Of a stretch of 64,000 bases of DNA, positions 38,185 to 47,319 are shown piece by piece; position 1 is the stretch's first letter, and every line of letters starts with the position of its first letter. The stretch lies in the NCBI GenBank assembly GCA_029215795.1, contig JARDYH010000002.1, forward strand, positions 270,328,310 through 270,392,309, read 5' to 3'. This DNA comes from Anniella stebbinsi. Its lineage: Eukaryota > Chordata > Lepidosauria > Squamata > Anniellidae. The notes under the pieces were generated by a model that was not told where the DNA came from, searched no databases, and saw only the letters and a list, made by a program, of their open reading frames with translations. The translations under genes and the position numbers were made by a program.

Positions 38185-38307
38185 CCTGAGACCGCTAGGC
38201 CTCGCGACCAAGGCAATGAGAAGGTACGTAAAGATTTTAATACTCGAGCATGGCGGAGTCAACTTGACAATCAGAACAGCGATGCCAAGAGGGGACGGCG
38301 GGTGGGT

Positions 38308-38402
38308 TGTGTGACTGCACAGATGACCACTCGAAGAACTACAGTTACAGGTAAGCAACCTGCATTTCTTCTTCGTGGTCTCTGTGCATCACACATATGG
38401 GC
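38308..38402. repeat. DIRS internal complementary region (ICR)
   Basis: 38308-38367 is an exact 60-nt reverse complement of the left outer end 38003-38062. 38366-38402 is an exact 37-nt reverse complement of the right outer end 43752-43788. The two halves overlap by 2 nt, the dinucleotide AA shared by both ends. In DIRS models this region templates the joining of the ends into a circle. It lies between the recombinase stop and the left TIR. Confidence 0.95.
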
Positions 38403-38448
38403 GAGTAATAAGCCAACTTACCGGAGGTGGGAGAGGCACGCTGTGTGA

Positions 38449-41304
38449 TCATTGGCATATCGATGAGAGGACCGCTCTGCCAAAGGAGGAGTCCTGGCGC
38501 GCTCTAACGTCTAAGCGGTAGTGCTTTACAAACGTGGAGGCATTCGCCCACGTGGCCGCCTTACACAGGTCTGGGATCGTTGCGCCCTGGAGGAGTGCTG
38601 TTGAGGTGGCCTGTCCTCTGGTAGAGTGGGCAATTACTCCCGTGGGTACCTCCTTGCCAAGGAGCTGATACGATAGGGAGATAGTGTCTACAATCCATTT
38701 GGAGAGACGTTGCGAGGATACTGGTGAGCCTTTCTTCTTGCCACCAAAGCAAACAAACAGTTGCCGCGACTTGCGAAACTCTTCCGAGCGGGATTTGTAG
38801 AAAGCCAGTGCCCTTCTGACGTCCAGAGCGTGTAACCTGGAGCACAACGGATCGGAGGACGCTTTGAAAAAGGTAGGTAACACAATGTCCTGGTTCATAT
38901 GGAAACTGGAAGTAACCTTGGGAACAAAGGACGGAGGAGGGCGGAGGACGACCTTGTCTTGGAAAAATTGGGTGTACGGAGGGTCGACAAGTAATGCTGC
39001 AAGCTCTGATGCGCGTCTTGCGGAGGTAATGGCAACCAGGAAAACAGTCTTGAGCGTCAGTAAGCGAATATTGGTTGTAGCCAGCGGCTCAAAGGGTTTG
39101 GCGGACAATGCACTCAGCACCACCGAGAGGCTCCACTGTGGGACTAGTGGGCGAGCGGGTGGGAATAGATTGTGTAGGCCTCTAAGGAAAGCCTTGGCAA
39201 GAGGATGAGTAAAAGCCGAGAAACCGTCAATTAGAGGATGGTGGACTGCAATGGCCGCTAGGTAGACACGGAGAGAGGATAGCTTCAAGCCCGTGGCATG
39301 GAGAGAGTGTAGAAAGGCAATAACATCGGTAATTGCTGCCGAAGTACCCTCGAAGCCGTTAGTTGATGCGAACGCTCGGAAACGCTTCCACTTCGCCAAA
39401 TAGGAAGACCTAGTAGACGGTTTCCGAGACGCGTCCAAGATAGTGCTCACGCCTTGAGGTAGAACTATTCCGCGCCAGAGGGCAGGAGTCTCCACGCTGT
39501 GAGGCGTAACGTGTTCACGTCCGGGTGTAGTATTCTGCCGTTGTCTCTGGACAGAAGGTCCGGAGCAGCTGGGAGACGCCACACTCGACAAGCGGCTAGT
39601 CTGCGTAGCGGCGTGAACCACGCCTGCCGCGGCCACCATGGTGCGATCAAGATAGCGTTGGCCCGATGGCGTCGCGCTCGTGTGATTGTTTTCGCTATCA
39701 GTGGAATCGGAGGAAACATGTACAGGAGGCCTTGCGACCAGTCCCGTAGGAAAGCATCTCCTAGGGAGCCGTGTCCTATCCCTGCCCTGGAGCAGTAAGC
39801 CTGGCAGACTGTGTTGTTTGGGGCTGCGAAGAGATCGATCTCCGGTGTGCCCCAGTGGGCAAAAAGGCGATCCAGAACTCGGGGGGCTAGTTCCCACTCG
39901 TGGGTCTCTTTGAAAGATCTGCTCAATTCGTCTGCTTTGATGTTGTTTGTCCCTGCAATGTGCAGGGCTGAGATCCGCATGTTTTCTGTGATTGCCCAGT
40001 GCAAAATGTCCATAGTAAGATGGAGTAGGCGCGGGGAGCGGGTGCCTCCCTCTTTGTTGATGTACCACACCACGGATGTGTTGTCTGAGAGCACCCGCAC
40101 ATGATGTCCCCGTAGTTGAGGCAGAAATGCCTGCAGGGCCTTCTTGACAGCCAGAAGCTCTAGTTTGTTTATGTGCATGGAGCTCTCTGAAGGTGACCAC
40201 CTGCCTTGTACGAACAGATCGTCTAGGTGTGCCCCCCAGCCTTGTAGCGATGCGTCGGTCGTGACGACCCTGGAGGGACCGGAATCGACAAATGGCATTC
40301 CCTGCGACAGATTTGGCGGATGTGTCCACCAGAGGAGCGAACGTTGAACGTGAAGTGGGATCGTGAGTACGAGCCTGCGTGTGTCCTTTAGTGGTGTATA
40401 GTGACTCAACAGGAGTTGTTGTAGAGGACGCATTCTTAGTCGCGCCCATCTGACCACGAAGACTGCCGCCGCCATAAGTCCTAGGAGGCGTAAGATAGTG
40501 AAGGCCGATGCCCGGGGGCGGGTACTCAGTGTGGTTGCTAATTGTTGTAGGGTCTCCAATCTGTCTCGAGGAAGGAAAGCTCTTGCGGCAGAGGAGTCGA
40601 GACGAACTCCGATGAATTGAAGCGCCGTGGCCGGTTGAAAAATTGATTTGTCGTAATTTATCTGTAGGCCTAAAGAGGAGAGGATCGACTCCACCGTGCG
40701 CACGTCTGCGATCGCTTGGCGGCGAGTGGGGGAAACGACCAGCCAGTCGTCCAGGTAAGGATACACTTCGATGTTGATGGATCGAAGGTGGGCACAGACC
40801 GCTGCCATACATTTGGTAAAAACTCTTGGGGCTGTCTTTAAACCAAATGGGAGGACTACGAATTGGTAGATTTGAGATCCGATGGCGAAGCGGAGGTACT
40901 TCTGGTGTTCGGCGACGATGGCTATGTGAAAGTAGGCATCTTTGAGGTCGATTAGCGTAAACCAGCTGCCTCGTTGTAGGAGTGGCAGGATGGTAGAGAG
41001 CGTGATCATACGAAACTTTTGGGGTTTGATAAATTTGTTCAGACTCCGGAGATCCATAATAGGACGAAGTCCTCCGTCCTTTTTGTGCACTGTAAAATAG
41101 CGGGAGTAGAACCCGTTGCCCGACTGAGGTGTTGGAATGGGCACGATTGCGCCTTTGCTCAGCAAGGCCTGGGTCTCTTGCTGTAGGGTTTTTGATGGAG
41201 GCGTGGTTTTGACAGTGCCCAACGGAGGAAGGACTTCGAAATCTATTGCGTAGCCACGCTGGATGATTTGGAGGACCCACTGGTCGGTGGTTATGGACGC
41301 CCAA
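38449..41304 (-). CDS. DIRS tyrosine recombinase (functional part about 38449-39480)
   Basis: The frame is open for 951 codons from 41304 (a TTG, not an ATG) and in fact from just after the gag stop. Only the C-terminal third looks like a protein domain. The catalytic set is Arg at about 763 (TSARRASEL), His-x-x-Arg at 893-896 (HSTRGQATSTAL) and Tyr at about 929 (FVKHYRLDV), the tyrosine recombinase tetrad. The N-terminal core-binding part begins near KPSTRSSYLAKWKRF, just where the RT frame ends. The upstream 600 codons are antiphase to RT and rich in Pro, Ser and Arg, so probably largely shadow. Role: integration of the circular cDNA. How translation reaches it is unclear: readthrough of the gag TGA, a shift from the RT frame, or a separate transcript are all possible. 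Confidence 0.85.
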   Translation of the reverse strand: MGVHNHRPVGPPNHPAWLRNRFRSPSSVGHCQNHASIKNPTARDPGLAEQRRNRAHSNTSVGQRVLLPLFYSAQKGRRTSSYYGSPESEQIYQTPKVSYDHALYHPATPTTRQLVYANRPQRCLLSHSHRRRTPEVPPLRHRISNLPIRSPPIWFKDSPKSFYQMYGSGLCPPSIHQHRSVSLPGRLAGRFPHSPPSDRRRAHGGVDPLLFRPTDKLRQINFSTGHGASIHRSSSRLLCRKSFPSSRQIGDPTTISNHTEYPPPGIGLHYLTPPRTYGGGSLRGQMGATKNASSTTTPVESLYTTKGHTQARTHDPTSRSTFAPLVDTSAKSVAGNAICRFRSLQGRHDRRIATRLGGTPRRSVRTRQVVTFRELHAHKQTRASGCQEGPAGISASTTGTSCAGALRQHIRGVVHQQRGRHPLPAPTPSYYGHFALGNHRKHADLSPAHCRDKQHQSRRIEQIFQRDPRVGTSPPSSGSPFCPLGHTGDRSLRSPKQHSLPGLLLQGRDRTRLPRRCFPTGLVARPPVHVSSDSTDSENNHTSATPSGQRYLDRTMVAAAGVVHAATQTSRLSSVASPSCSGPSVQRQRQNTTPGREHVTPHSVETPALWRGIVLPQGVSTILDASRKPSTRSSYLAKWKRFRAFASTNGFEGTSAAITDVIAFLHSLHATGLKLSSLRVYLAAIAVHHPLIDGFSAFTHPLAKAFLRGLHNLFPPARPLVPQWSLSVVLSALSAKPFEPLATTNIRLLTLKTVFLVAITSARRASELAALLVDPPYTQFFQDKVVLRPPPSFVPKVTSSFHMNQDIVLPTFFKASSDPLCSRLHALDVRRALAFYKSRSEEFRKSRQLFVCFGGKKKGSPVSSQRLSKWIVDTISLSYQLLGKEVPTGVIAHSTRGQATSTALLQGATIPDLCKAATWANASTFVKHYRLDVRARQDSSFGRAVLSSICQ

Positions 41305-41477
41305 GCGTGGTAAAAGGGCTGGAGTCTGTTGAGTGAGAAGGCGGAGGGGTGCGGGGAGGAGTCAAAGGCGCCGTTTTTGAGGCTGGGTATGCTTAGGGCG
41401 AGCCTGAGCGTATCGAGGGGTGGTCTTTGGCTGTTGGTAGGAAGATGAAGCAGCGGGTTGTTGGTAACGCTGCCCAC
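39465..41477 (-). CDS. DIRS reverse transcriptase / RNase H / methyltransferase-like ORF
   Basis: Domains in order (residues counted from the GTG at 41477): RT about 115-300, with FTVHKKDGGLRPIMDLRSLN, LPFGLKTAPRVFT and the catalytic YLDD near 241-244. RNase H is about 400-520, with TTDAS, KLELL, LSDNT and KADELSR supplying the Asp-Glu-Asp-Asp set. A C-terminal domain of about 535-665 has EIDLFAAPNN and APWWPRQAWF, the Dam-like methyltransferase-type region known from DIRS elements. Function: reverse transcription of the element RNA; the methyltransferase role is unproven. The frame is open from 41576 but has no ATG before the RT core (first Met is in PIMDL), so it is probably reached by a +1 shift from gag. 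It overlaps the recombinase frame over its whole length. Confidence 0.9.
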   Translation of the reverse strand: MGSVTNNPLLHLPTNSQRPPLDTLRLALSIPSLKNGAFDSSPHPSAFSLNRLQPFYHAWASITTDQWVLQIIQRGYAIDFEVLPPLGTVKTTPPSKTLQQETQALLSKGAIVPIPTPQSGNGFYSRYFTVHKKDGGLRPIMDLRSLNKFIKPQKFRMITLSTILPLLQRGSWFTLIDLKDAYFHIAIVAEHQKYLRFAIGSQIYQFVVLPFGLKTAPRVFTKCMAAVCAHLRSINIEVYPYLDDWLVVSPTRRQAIADVRTVESILSSLGLQINYDKSIFQPATALQFIGVRLDSSAARAFLPRDRLETLQQLATTLSTRPRASAFTILRLLGLMAAAVFVVRWARLRMRPLQQLLLSHYTPLKDTRRLVLTIPLHVQRSLLWWTHPPNLSQGMPFVDSGPSRVVTTDASLQGWGAHLDDLFVQGRWSPSESSMHINKLELLAVKKALQAFLPQLRGHHVRVLSDNTSVVWYINKEGGTRSPRLLHLTMDILHWAITENMRISALHIAGTNNIKADELSRSFKETHEWELAPRVLDRLFAHWGTPEIDLFAAPNNTVCQAYCSRAGIGHGSLGDAFLRDWSQGLLYMFPPIPLIAKTITRARRHRANAILIAPWWPRQAWFTPLRRLAACRVWRLPAAPDLLSRDNGRILHPDVNTLRLTAWRLLPSGAE

Positions 41478-43446
41478 GATCCTGGCCCTGTCTGGACTGG
41501 TATGGGAGGGGCCTGTACCACTTCCGGGGTCTAAAGGTTTGTGCAGGGGGCTGGCTAAACCCCATTTTTTTGGCGGTCATTTTTGCTTTATGGATTGTGT
41601 CCATTGTTGTGTCCGTTTGCGTATTGAATAATCCCTCCCCGTCAAAGGGCAGATCCTCTATCCTATTCTTTGTTTCGATGGGGAGATTTGCTGAACGTAG
41701 CCACGCATGTCTGCGGAGGGCGACAGCTCCGATCATGGCCTTCGAGCCTGAGTCCACTTGGTGTCGGGCGGTAGTCATCTGTTGCTTTGACAACCGGACG
41801 GCCTCCGCTTGGAAGACGCGTGCTAGTTCGCGCTGATCATCTGGGAGGTAGTCTGTTAGGTTCGAGATCTTTTGCCACAGAAATAGTTGATACCTGGCCA
41901 TCATGGCCTGGTAATTCGATGTTTTCATCACCAGGGCCGCTGAGGAGTATATCCTTCTGCCAAAAGAGTCCAGCTTGCGCCCTTCTTTGTCTACCGGCGC
42001 AGCATGGGACCGGCCCGACTTGCCCTGGGAAGCCTCTACGACGATGGAATTGGGCTTAGGGTGAGTTGCCAGGAAAGGCACTTCGGTCTCCTTCACCTTG
42101 TAGAGGGCGTCAAGTCGTTTCGAGGTGGGAGCCAGAGTTGCTGGATTAGACCAGGATTGTTTGGCCGTCTTCAGTAAAGTGGGAACCAATGGGAGCGTCA
42201 GCTGAGGGGTCGGCTCCGTCCTCATGACGTCATAAATGTCTCCTTCCTCTTCCTCCGGTTGTTGGACATGTATCCCCAGAGACTGGGCCAGACGGAGCAT
42301 CTGCTCATTGAAGCCACCTAACTCCATGGTTGGGGAGGCGCCTTCTTCGGTACCGACCTCCTCCATTGGCGATGGCATTGATGGAGCTGGTGACGGGATC
42401 GAAGATGGGTCCGACTCGTAATCGTCTGCTGACGGTGACGGTAGCGAACGTCGGTACCGAGGGGCGATGAATCTCTCCAGTACCGCAACGGCCTGGTGAC
42501 GCGTCGACGCCGGGAGGAGTGAGGTGGTACGGCGAGGCGGTATCGGTGGCGGCGGGCGATGAGAGAGGTCCGACGAGCGGTCCCAATCTTGAGAGACGGA
42601 GCGGGATCGCGACCGTCGATGGTGCATCGGTACCGAGGCCTCGGTACCGATGGGGTTAGAGTATTCCTCATCAATGACGAGGATATCTGAACCAAGAGGG
42701 CGGATGTCCTGCGGGTCGGCCCTTGAAGACCGCTCAGTCCGTACCGGTGATGGAGAGGAAGGCAACCGGGTCGGTGATTGAGGCACCGGAGTCGAGTGGT
42801 CTGGTCGGGATTGCGTTGCCGATGGGGAACGCTGCTTCGACCCCGAAGGCTGATCTATCGGTAACGATGACGGCCGTTTCAGTTGCTTAGGTGGTTTCGA
42901 TGCCGACGGTAGCGAGGATGGTACCGATGACGACTTTCTCGGTACCGTGGTGCTCTTCGATGTAATCGATACCGAGGAGGATTTTTTCGGTATCGAGGGC
43001 TTAGATGCCGATGGCGCAGTTTTTGCGGTTTTCGTCGAGACCGATGACTGCTTCGATTTTTTTGCAGTTTTCCCCTTCTTTAGTTTAGCAGGGGGAGGAG
43101 ATGGCGATAGAGATGCCTGAACTGTAGTCCTAAATGAGGACAAGTCAGGAGTTGCTGGGCGTGAGCGTAGATTGGGCAACAGCCCCCGCTCCCCAGAAGA
43201 AGATGGGCCCAGCTCCATGCGTCCTGAACTAGGGCGGTCAATCGCGGAGAGGGCCTTGCTCCAAAGAAGACTGCGCAAGCGGTCGGCCCTGTTCCTCCTG
43301 GTTTGTCGCGAAAACCGCATGCAATGAGTGCAGGATTCGGTAATATGCCCTTCTCCCAAGCAGCCCAAGCACAGAGAATGTCCGTCTGTGAGGGCTAGTT
43401 TGGCGCGGCAGCCAGAGCAGCGCTTGAAGAGCGAGGTCTGCGCCAT
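41362..43446 (-). CDS. DIRS gag-like protein, 694 aa
   Basis: The first frame of the element starts at an ATG (MAQTSLFKRC) about 340 bp inside the right terminus. The N-terminus has a Cys/His cluster: C10-x2-C13, C26-x2-C29, H34, C39-x2-C42. This looks like a zinc-binding module and is typical of DIRS gag proteins of vertebrates. Residues of about 100-330 are a low-complexity Ser/Pro/Lys/Arg-rich segment. The last 250 residues look more ordered and end in a basic Gln/Arg-rich tail. Inferred role: RNA binding and particle assembly in the cytoplasm. The stop is TGA followed by CTC, and the same frame stays open for a further 970 codons into the recombinase. The last 213 nt overlap the RT frame. 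Confidence 0.85.
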   Translation of the reverse strand: MAQTSLFKRCSGCRAKLALTDGHSLCLGCLGEGHITESCTHCMRFSRQTRRNRADRLRSLLWSKALSAIDRPSSGRMELGPSSSGERGLLPNLRSRPATPDLSSFRTTVQASLSPSPPPAKLKKGKTAKKSKQSSVSTKTAKTAPSASKPSIPKKSSSVSITSKSTTVPRKSSSVPSSLPSASKPPKQLKRPSSLPIDQPSGSKQRSPSATQSRPDHSTPVPQSPTRLPSSPSPVRTERSSRADPQDIRPLGSDILVIDEEYSNPIGTEASVPMHHRRSRSRSVSQDWDRSSDLSHRPPPPIPPRRTTSLLPASTRHQAVAVLERFIAPRYRRSLPSPSADDYESDPSSIPSPAPSMPSPMEEVGTEEGASPTMELGGFNEQMLRLAQSLGIHVQQPEEEEGDIYDVMRTEPTPQLTLPLVPTLLKTAKQSWSNPATLAPTSKRLDALYKVKETEVPFLATHPKPNSIVVEASQGKSGRSHAAPVDKEGRKLDSFGRRIYSSAALVMKTSNYQAMMARYQLFLWQKISNLTDYLPDDQRELARVFQAEAVRLSKQQMTTARHQVDSGSKAMIGAVALRRHAWLRSANLPIETKNRIEDLPFDGEGLFNTQTDTTMDTIHKAKMTAKKMGFSQPPAQTFRPRKWYRPLPYQSRQGQDRGQRYQQPAASSSYQQPKTTPRYAQARPKHTQPQKRRL

Positions 43447-43636
43447 AGGCCAAGGGGGGAAAAACTCACTAACTAAACTATTATAACTCTAAAACTTTTT
43501 TTTTTTTTAATGTAATAAACTATTTGAATTAGAACCTAGCTAACTAACTAACAATTATCCGTTTTCTTGTCCTTCTTACAGGTTTCCGACGACGGAGGAA
43601 GTCTCCCGCGAGGCGTTCAGCTAAGCGGTCGAAGAA

Positions 43637-43766
43637 GAACTGAGGTAGGCGGGACCCTGAGCATGCGTGGTAGGACGGTGGGGGGGAGGGGTTCCCGCCG
43701 AAAATCCTAGCTAGACAGAAGTTTCCCGAAGCGAGCTCGGCGCCGGCGCGAGCCCATATGTGTGAT
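43637..43766. repeat. DIRS right inverted terminal repeat core
   Basis: Reverse complement of the left core. It is the 5' end of the element on the minus strand, so it should carry the promoter. About 190 bp of leader separates it from the gag ATG at 43446. The outer 22 bp (43767-43788) are not shared with the left end, as expected for DIRS split ends. Confidence 0.92.
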
Positions 43767-45664
43767 GCACAGAGACCACGAAGAAGAATTTGCAGCTGTG
43801 ATGTGTGAACTGGCCCAATGTTTTAATGGAAGGGGCTGGTTAAGCCAGCATTCTCGAAGCAGCTCATATGTCCAGTGAATAGAAGTCCCAAATCCCCATG
43901 GTTTGTTGAAACTGAAAAACTTTTTAAAAGTCAATAATTTTATAGCCATGATTATGAGCTACAAAGAGCCTGGGGCAAAGGGAAATAAAGCTTCTATGCT
44001 TATTCTTAGGTAGGAATGCTGATATATCTTAATCCCTAGCTCTTAGGGATATTTCATTTTTTTTAAAAAAAAATCGATATGATTTTAGGATAAAATGCAT
44101 TAACCAAGTTGAAAATTGTGTGGCCTGTATATTTTGCTTAACCAACTAGTTTCTAAAAAGAAATTGCTGAAAAAAAACCTGAATTATAAAAAAGAATTTT
44201 CAGGTTACCTGATTATAGAGTCCTTTCCACCCTTACAAACGTCTACAAAAGTTAGTAGTCCGTAAGAATTGCTCACCCACGTCTATGTCAGCAAAGTAGC
44301 CTAAAAGAGCCAGTTTATGTAAAGCTTCCCTCTTATCTAATGGAGGCAAGCGTTCTAAGAGACCAAGGACCTTACAAGTATTTAGAAATTATTCTTATGC
44401 ATGAACTGCCAAGGGTTCGCTTTAAGGATGTTTTTTAATTTTGCTGGTGACCACTGCCTTGTTTTGATTGTATTTGGAAAGAAAGAAAAAGGCAACCCCA
44501 CCACCACCCTGGAATCAAAAGAAGAATCATTTGTATTAAGTGTCATATTAGTTACAGTTGCTACATACATTCCAAGAGCAGCCCAAAGTTCAGAGGTGGT
44601 TCCAGACACCACGAAGCTATTTCAAAAACCTGTTCCATCTCTGCATAAGGCTCCACTGGCCTACACAATATTTGATTTCATGAAGCTGTTAAAATTTGAA
44701 TTTTAGATTTTATCAATATGCAACTAATTCCGCTTTCCAGTATTCTAGCAAACAAGCTCCAGGGGTCCTCAAAACAGCTCAATTCCTGCAATACATAGTT
44801 GCTAATTATAATGTTATCCTGCAGTATTTGTGACACTGCCTGAGAACAATAAAATGTAAGCCCAAGAGGTTGCAGTCAAGTAATCTTCACCTGACTGCAA
44901 GCAGCAAATAAATATTCTGAATTGCAATATATTAGTTTATATCTTATCATCAGGATTATTAACAACAGAAAAGGGCTTGTTTTAAATGTCTTTGTTCTTA
45001 AGTAGGTATTGACACATTAAAATTTCAAGCCATTGAATTCATATCTTCGATTGTTCGATCAGCACAACTGATAACATAATGGGGAATTGGTTTGATCTTT
45101 GCATTTCCTTCCTGCCTCTCCCTCCCAACTACTGATGATGCATCAGTAAGTGACTAACATTTGGAAGCACAGGATGTAGCTCCAAATGAAATGATGCAAG
45201 AAGACTGTACACAGAATTGCTTCTATATTTGACATTACATGGTTTGGTTCTCCTCCCAAGCAGAACTATAAAGACTGCTGTCTACAGAGTTAGTATTCAC
45301 TTAGCCTCCAGATTCCCTGGCATCACTGTGCATCCAGGTTGCTAGAATAGTGATTGGCAGCCCAGGGGTCTCAACCTGGCCCTTGGGGGCACTTGTCACA
45401 TGGCACCCATCATGGCTCCCAATCCCAAGGACCCACTTCCCAATTATGTACATCGGCCAATTTCTTCAGCATGAAGCAAAGACAGAGGCAAAAGGCATTT
45501 CACCATCTCCCCAACAGCAGAGGCTATAGGCTGGCCTGCGCTCAATTAAAAACACTGCTCTATTAAACAATTAGTAGTCAATCAAGGACCCTAGGGAGAT
45601 AAAACAAGAGATGCTGGAAGAAGGGAGCTGTTCTGTAGTCAAGGCTTTGACAGCCACTTTGCTG

Positions 45665-45925
45665 GGCTTTAAAGAAAATAAGATTTATTGGCTTTTTCAT
45701 GGCACTCATAACTATTTTCTCAGAGCGCCTTACAAATGTCAACAAATTTATCCTCACAACAACCCTGTGAGGTAGGAGTCTATTGTCCCCACTTTACAAA
45801 CTGGGGAACTGAGGCACAAAGAGATTAAGAGACTTGCCCAGAGAAACAAAGAAAACCTGCAGCAGAGCAAGAGACAGAAATCTGGTCACTGAAGTTCCAG
45901 ATCAGCCTTTAGACTATTGGAATAT
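45665..45925 (+). repeat. MIR-like (CORE-type) SINE
   Basis: ATCCTCACAACAACCCTGTG, AGGTAGGAGTC, then CCCCACTTTACAAACTGGGG, AACTGAGGCACAAAGAGATT, AAGAGACTTGCCCAGAG follows the MIR consensus over about 100 bp, with a weaker match on either side. It lies in the likely EIF4EBP2 3' UTR or flank, sense to the plus strand. Confidence 0.8.
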
Positions 45926-46235
45926 CCTTCATTCTCTGATGTTCATAGAACAGACTACAAAAAGCAACAGCAGCTTTTGTAAGCAGCAGCTAAACTGATT
46001 GTGACACATGGAAGATCTGGCTGCATTTTGTCTTAAAGAGATTTATTTTTATTATATTGTGAAAAGAGCAGAGCAACTAGAGATCCTTTCTAATAGCTAA
46101 ATCCCTGGAGGGGGGAAATAATGGAGTTATTTCCTTAGTCCAAAATTAATTTTAACAATACTATGTAACAGTGGCTGTTAGCAACAACACCTGAGGGTCT
46201 CCTCTCTCCTCTTTTTCATCCCACCTTGACCAAGA

Positions 46236-46330
46236 TAGATTGCAATCCTATGTACAATTACCTGGAAGTAAGCCCCACTCAATATACTGGCACTTACTTC
46301 TGAGTAATCATATACAGGATTGCACTATAA
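46236..46330. mobile_element. Palindromic element (GCAATCCTATGTACA arms)
   Basis: TGCAATCCTATGTACAATTA, then CCTGGAAGTAAGCC, is mirrored by CTTACTTCTGAGTAATCATA and TACAGGATTGCA. Related copies are at 37508-37600 and 60920-60990. Confidence 0.7.
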
Positions 46331-47319
46331 GTTGGTTTCGCATGGACAAATCTAAGTTCCACTACAGACAGGACCACAGAACAAAGTTGTATCCATTCTG
46401 CCTCATCAACAGAATAGCCGGTGAGGTTCCAGAAACAACTGCTGGTGATTATGCAGGAGGCAGAGTGGAAATCCAACTGTGTTCTTACTCTGGACTGAAC
46501 TTGCAGTGCACTTTAGAAGTACCCCGACCAAAATCAGGAAGCTTGCAGTACACCTCAAGAGCATTTCCCTCTGCTAATCACAGCTTAATCACTTTTACAC
46601 CACCACTTCAGAGGCGGCGTTGCTTTCCCTAGAAACACTGCAAACAGAGACTATTCCTGAGAGATCAACAGTTACAAGCAAATTTTGCTCCTGTATTATT
46701 CACATTTTAGAGTAGGCAAACAAAATGAATTAAAAACAATCCTTTGCCCGCCTGCCCTTGTCTCCAGAACTAGAGAACATGCAGAGAGAAAGCAAAATTA
46801 TTTTACTACACCCTCCCATTTAAATAAACCAAAGAAAAAAGAAAAAAAGAAATTATGACCTTTGCTAATTCATGAAGAAAATTAAGGGTAGACTTCTATT
46901 CCAAGGGTTGGAAACATAGGGCAAGTTCATGAGTTGAAGTGATCTCTGTCACCTGATAGGCCAATATTCAACCGGACTTGATACGTTTTCAGCTTATCTC
47001 CCAGGACTGGTTTGCAAGTTACAATCATAGCGTAGCTGTCACATCCCTGAGGCTGGGTCCTGTTCCACTCCAATTACATTTGAACAAAACCCATGTGGGA
47101 AATAGCCAAATTGGTGCGGCATTCCCCTTGGGGCAGTGCAGCCAATGTGAGCTTTTCACACAATCCACTCATCCCATGTTTTTCAAAACTTGACCAGAGG
47201 TAGCACATGAACCACTGTTGGGAGACTGCCTGAAGTAATCAGTGCCAATGGTCAACCATTCGATAACTGGAAGAAATAGGGCTGATACATGATTAAAAGC
47301 ATCTTAGTTCAGAAGTAGG

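Larger units (their letters stand above)
38003..43788 (-). mobile_element. DIRS-type tyrosine-recombinase retrotransposon, near intact
   Basis: Seen: a 5786-bp unit on the minus strand bounded by inverted terminal repeats (cores 38056-38184 and 43637-43766). It has an internal complementary region at 38308-38402 and three long frames without internal stops: a Cys-rich gag-like protein, RT/RNase H/methyltransferase-like, and a tyrosine recombinase. Known: this gene order, split ends, an ICR and no flanking duplication define the DIRS order of retrotransposons. They replicate by reverse transcription but integrate a circular form with a tyrosine recombinase instead of a DDE integrase. Removing the unit joins CCTAC-AA-TTTGCAG at the target with no duplication beyond the shared AA. 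The intact frames and roughly 98% TIR identity by eye suggest a young insertion. Whether it is active cannot be told from the sequence. Confidence 0.95.
37846..43815. mobile_element. Palindromic MITE split by the DIRS insertion
   Basis: The left arm near 37851-37900 (GTTCGCATGGCACAGC, GTGGGTTATTTAACCTAC) pairs with a right arm made of 37982-38004 plus 43789-43812 (ATGGGTTTATCAACCTAC, then GTGTGAAC). The arms are only read as an inverted repeat once the DIRS is removed, so the small element was there first. The interior (37901-37980) is about 80 bp. Its class is not determined. Confidence 0.65.

Noticed and set aside
38449..43446. Plus-strand frames inside the DIRS element
   Set aside because: They are shadows of the GC-rich minus-strand genes.
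46240..46632. 130-codon plus frame
   Set aside because: Its first third lies in a palindromic repeat; the rest matches nothing known.
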